From: an uncultured Oscillospiraceae bacterium
Lineage (GTDB): Bacteria; Bacillota; Clostridia; Oscillospirales; Ruminococcaceae
Length of the DNA stretch: 64,000 nucleotides
NCBI GenBank assembly: GCA_900547385.1
Contig: URGQ01000003.1
Span: 11,417 to 75,416, forward strand
Direction: 5' to 3'
The notes below the pieces were generated by a model. That model was not told where the DNA came from and searched no databases. It saw nothing but the letters and a program-made list of their open reading frames with translations. Shown piece by piece: positions 61,218 to 64,000 of this stretch (position 1 is the first letter of the stretch; each line of letters opens with the position of its first letter). Made by a program: the position numbers and the translations under genes.

Positions 61218-62693
61218 ATGGAATACACCCTCACCCTCTCCCGGGCCACCGCCGCCCTGCGGCAGCACGGCCTGCTGCTTTCGGCCCCCCATTGCCCGCA
61301 GGAGCTCACCTTCCCCGCCCTCACCTACGATAGCCGGGCCGTCGCCCCCGGCGCCCTTTTTGTCTGCAAGGGCTTGAATTTTAAGCCGGAGTACCTGCAA
61401 AAGGCGCTGGAAGCCGGCGCCGCCTGCTATGTGGCGGAGCAGCCCTATGACAATGCCGCCCCGGCTCTCCTCGTCAGAGATGTCCGCCGGGCCCTTTCCG
61501 TCTTGGCCGCCGAATACTACGGCCACCCTGCCGAACAGCTCACCCTCATCGGGCTTACCGGCACCAAGGGCAAAACCACCACCACCTACTTCATCAAGAA
61601 TATTCTGGATACCGCCCTCGGCCACCGCACCGCCGTCCTTTCCACCGTGGAAATGTACACCGGCGGCGAAAGCACCGAAGCCCACCTTACCACCCCGGAA
61701 AGCCTGGAGCTGCAGCAGTGCTTCGCCGATACCCTGGCCCACGGCATCCGCCACCTGACGATGGAGGTCTCCTCCCAGGCGTACAAGCAGCAGCGGGTCT
61801 ACGGTGTTCCCTTCACCGTTGGGCTGTTCCTCAATCTTTCGGAGGACCACATCGGCCCGCTGGAGCACGAAAGCTTTGAGGATTACTTCCAGTGCAAGCT
61901 GCAGCTGATGAAAAACTGCAAGCTCGCCGTCATCTGCCGCGGCACCGACCGCTTCGAGGAAATTTACGCCGCCGCCAAGGCCCATGCCGAACGGGTCCTG
62001 GTCTGCGGCAATGACCCCTCCTGCGACCTTTGGGTGGAAAACATCCGCAAGGAAACCCCCGGCTTTACCTTCACCGTCTGCGATAAAAATTCCCGACGGG
62101 ATTTCCGCATCACCATGGAGGGCCGCTTCAATATCGAAAATGCACTGGCCGCTATCACCATCACCCGGGCCCTTGGCCTGCCGGATGATGCCATAGCCGC
62201 CGGTATTGTCGATGTTTCCGTCCCCGGCCGAATGAATGTGCTGCAAAAGGACGGCCGCACCGTCATTGTGGATTACGCCCACAATTTCCTCAGCTTTACG
62301 GCGCTGTTCCGCTCCCTAAAGCAGGATTACCCCAGCGCCCCCATCAAGGTGCTGTGCGGCTGCCCCGGCCACAAAAACCTGAAACGCCGGGTGGATATCG
62401 GCCACCTCTGCGGGGAATACGCCGATTTTGTTTACCTCACCGCCGAAGACCCCGGCTTCGAGGATCCCACCGAGATCTGCCGGGAAATGGCCGGTTATAT
62501 CGGGGAGTCCCACAGCCGCTTCTGCATTATCCCGGACCGCGCCGCCGCGGTGGAACAGTCCATCGCCGAACTCGCCCCCGGCGAGATCCTCATCCTGGCC
62601 GGTAAGGGCGAGGAGGACTACCAAAAGGTGCAGGGCCGCTACGATTTTTACGAATCCGACCTGGCCATTGCCCGCCGCTGCCTGGGGCTGTAA
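61218..62693 (+). CDS. murE: UDP-N-acetylmuramoyl-peptide ligase MurE
   Basis: Adds the third amino acid of the peptidoglycan stem peptide. A 491-residue Mur ligase: N-terminal LTYDSRAVAPGALFVCKGLNFKPEYL, ATP loop LTGTKGKTTTTYFIKNIL, LTMEVSSQAYKQQRVYG, and the C-terminal DYAHNFLSFTALFRSL and GCPGHKNLKRR. The position of the DNPR motif of meso-diaminopimelate-specific MurE reads AEDPGFEDP, so the amino acid may be another, such as lysine. The FemX-like gene downstream fits a wall with cross-bridges attached to lysine (inference). Confidence 0.9.
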   Translation: MEYTLTLSRATAALRQHGLLLSAPHCPQELTFPALTYDSRAVAPGALFVCKGLNFKPEYLQKALEAGAACYVAEQPYDNAAPALLVRDVRRALSVLAAEYYGHPAEQLTLIGLTGTKGKTTTTYFIKNILDTALGHRTAVLSTVEMYTGGESTEAHLTTPESLELQQCFADTLAHGIRHLTMEVSSQAYKQQRVYGVPFTVGLFLNLSEDHIGPLEHESFEDYFQCKLQLMKNCKLAVICRGTDRFEEIYAAAKAHAERVLVCGNDPSCDLWVENIRKETPGFTFTVCDKNSRRDFRITMEGRFNIENALAAITITRALGLPDDAIAAGIVDVSVPGRMNVLQKDGRTVIVDYAHNFLSFTALFRSLKQDYPSAPIKVLCGCPGHKNLKRRVDIGHLCGEYADFVYLTAEDPGFEDPTEICREMAGYIGESHSRFCIIPDRAAAVEQSIAELAPGEILILAGKGEEDYQKVQGRYDFYESDLAIARRCLGL

Positions 62694-62803
62694 CGCCATC
62701 GGGTCCCGGCTCCCAGGTGAGAGCCCTTTCACTAATACGGCAAAATGGCCCCTTTTTTGCAGTCCAAAGGTTAATATTTCACTTTTATTTACGGAAGATT
62801 TAC

Positions 62804-62851
62804 AATACTGGGATATTCCGGGCTGAAATCGCATAAATACTGGGGTATATT
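62804..62851. repeat. Direct repeat ahead of the FemX-like gene
   Basis: AATACTGGGATATT (62804-62817) recurs as AATACTGGGGTATATT starting at about 62836. The two copies are about 32 bp apart, three helical turns, as expected for paired operator sites. Confidence 0.45.
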
Positions 62852-62973
62852 GGTGCCCTGTGCCTGGGATTATTTATGCTATTTTGAGGGTGTTTCTCGC
62901 CGCGCAATCCCCAAAACACACCGCCCGAATATAAAAAACAGGTCGAAAAAAGAAAGAAAAGGAGACCTTCATC

Positions 62974-64000
62974 ATGCCTATCCTGCAGCAAAATGACGCC
63001 GCTGCCGTGGCGCGCTATACCGAATTTGTGACCCACAGCCCCTGGGGCAACCTGATGCAGGACCGCGGCTGGGCCCATGTTAAAAAGGGTTGGGTCGGCG
63101 AGCAGGTCTATCTGGAGCAGAATGGAGAGATCACCGCCGCCATGAGCATCATTTTTGCCCCCGCCGTAGCCGGGCGCACCCTGGCCTACGCCCCCCGCGG
63201 GCCGGTCTGCGATCCCTACGATACCGAAACCATCGCCGCGCTGATGCGGGAAGCCGCCCCCGCGCTGAAAAAGCACCGGGCCTTCCTGCTGCGCTTTGAC
63301 CCCGAAACGCCCTACACCGATGAGCTCATTGCCAAATATGAAAAGCTGGGCCTGCGCTGCCGTGCCCGCAACTGCGGCCTGCACGATCAGATCCAGCCCC
63401 GCTTCAATATGTTCCTGCCGCTGGAGGGCAAAACACTGGAGGAGCTGATGCCCGCCTTTGGCGAAAAGACCCGGTATAATATCCGGCTTTCCGCCCGCAA
63501 GGGAGTGACCACCCGCTGGGCCGGCGCCGAAGAGCTGGAAGCCTTCTTCCGCATCTACCTGGAGACCTGCGAGCGGGATGGTATCGGCCACCGCCCGCTG
63601 GATTATTTCCAGCGCATGCTGGAGGCCTACGGCCCGGAGCGCTGCCGCGTCTGCCTGGCTGAATACGAGGGCGAACCGCTTGCCGCAGCCATCGCGCTGC
63701 ACTATGGCCGTAAAGTATTCTACATTTACGGGGCCAGCAGCAATGAGAAGCGCAACCTGATGCCCGCCTATGCCATGCAGGCGGAAATGATCCGCTGGGC
63801 GTGCTCCCTGGGCGTGGATTTCTACGATTTCGGCGGGGTGTACTCCCTCAGCAAGGAAAACGGCCTATACCGCTTTAAGGAGGGCTTCTGCCACTCGGTA
63901 GGCGTCACAGAACTGGCGGGTGAATTTGACCAGGTGCTTTCGCCGTTCTGGTACTGGGCTTTCCTGCGCGGCAAGCCCCTGCTGCAGAAGCTGCGGGCCC
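62974..64000 (+). CDS. FemABX-family peptidoglycan bridge aminoacyltransferase, 3' end off the window
   Basis: At least 342 residues of a FemABX protein (FemX/FmhB-like), which uses aminoacyl-tRNA to add bridge residues to lipid II. PWGNLMQDRGWAHVKKGW at the N-terminus, TRYNIRLSARKGV in the middle and FYDFGGVYSLSKENGLYRFKEGFC near the C-terminus are the family motifs. The frame is open at the window edge. The ATG has AAAGGAG 9 bp upstream. It lies downstream of murE on the same strand, with a 280-bp gap. Confidence 0.9.
   Translation, partial: MPILQQNDAAAVARYTEFVTHSPWGNLMQDRGWAHVKKGWVGEQVYLEQNGEITAAMSIIFAPAVAGRTLAYAPRGPVCDPYDTETIAALMREAAPALKKHRAFLLRFDPETPYTDELIAKYEKLGLRCRARNCGLHDQIQPRFNMFLPLEGKTLEELMPAFGEKTRYNIRLSARKGVTTRWAGAEELEAFFRIYLETCERDGIGHRPLDYFQRMLEAYGPERCRVCLAEYEGEPLAAAIALHYGRKVFYIYGASSNEKRNLMPAYAMQAEMIRWACSLGVDFYDFGGVYSLSKENGLYRFKEGFCHSVGVTELAGEFDQVLSPFWYWAFLRGKPLLQKLRA

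Overview
The window reads as chromosome of a GC-rich, Gram-positive anaerobe of the Clostridia, most likely Oscillospirales (the Faecalibacterium/Gemmiger/Subdoligranulum neighbourhood). This is an inference from gene content: an HrcA/CIRCE heat-shock operon, a Rex-type site at a pyruvate formate-lyase promoter, PduL as phosphotransacylase, Rnf-type membrane genes, RecD2, MltG, a class A penicillin-binding protein, a sortase-type wall anchor and a FemABX protein. No taxonomic marker gene such as 16S rRNA is present.

Layout. 1-5.8 kb: a C5 DNA methyltransferase running off the left edge, a DNA alkyl-transferase, a TetR regulator, oleate hydratase and a membrane protein. 6-17 kb: guaA with an AT-rich scar at its 3' end, a LUD protein, then a minus-strand housekeeping run cysS, pgsA, rimO, recX, recA (with an SOS-box candidate) and recG. 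The 890-bp recA-recG gap is packed with inverted and direct repeats. 17-24 kb: tRNA-Lys, a sortase-anchored GLUG-repeat protein, a flavoprotein, PAP2 phosphatase, PduL, uracil-DNA glycosylase and a P-loop ATPase. 24.5-29.4 kb: hrcA-grpE-dnaK-dnaJ behind a perfect CIRCE operator. 29.6-37.5 kb: pflB-pflA behind a Rex-like operator, a sugar/nucleoside kinase, a polysaccharide deacetylase, an XRE regulator and an SPL-type radical SAM protein. 37.7-40.2 kb: an MmgE/PrpD gene and an FAD oxidoreductase gene that both look truncated at one shared junction. 40.3-50.6 kb: mreB, recD2-comF, mltG, a Fur-family regulator with ABC metal-transporter genes, and uridine kinase. 50.8-64 kb: PBP1, an Rnf-like cluster with only C, D, E and A, rpe, an arginase-family enzyme, murE and a FemX-like gene running off the right edge.

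The most striking feature is a family of nine intergenic elements of 79-87 bp. Each has an 11-14 bp outer stem (core GCAGG/CCTGC) enclosing exactly three hairpins, almost all closed by three-base loops. In seven of the nine copies the stems abut with no unpaired base, so the sequence folds as a four-way junction. The arm sequences differ between copies while pairing is kept, and the same arm modules (for example CGGCGGC, AAACCGTCC, ACACGGGC) recur in different positions. I do not recognise this as a named repeat family.

Genes that plausibly act together: hrcA/grpE/dnaK/dnaJ (chaperone operon and its repressor); pflB/pflA with Rex-type redox control; recX/recA with recG, recD2 and the glycosylase (DNA repair); mreB, mltG, PBP1, murE and FemX (wall synthesis); the Fur-family gene with znuC/znuB (metal uptake).
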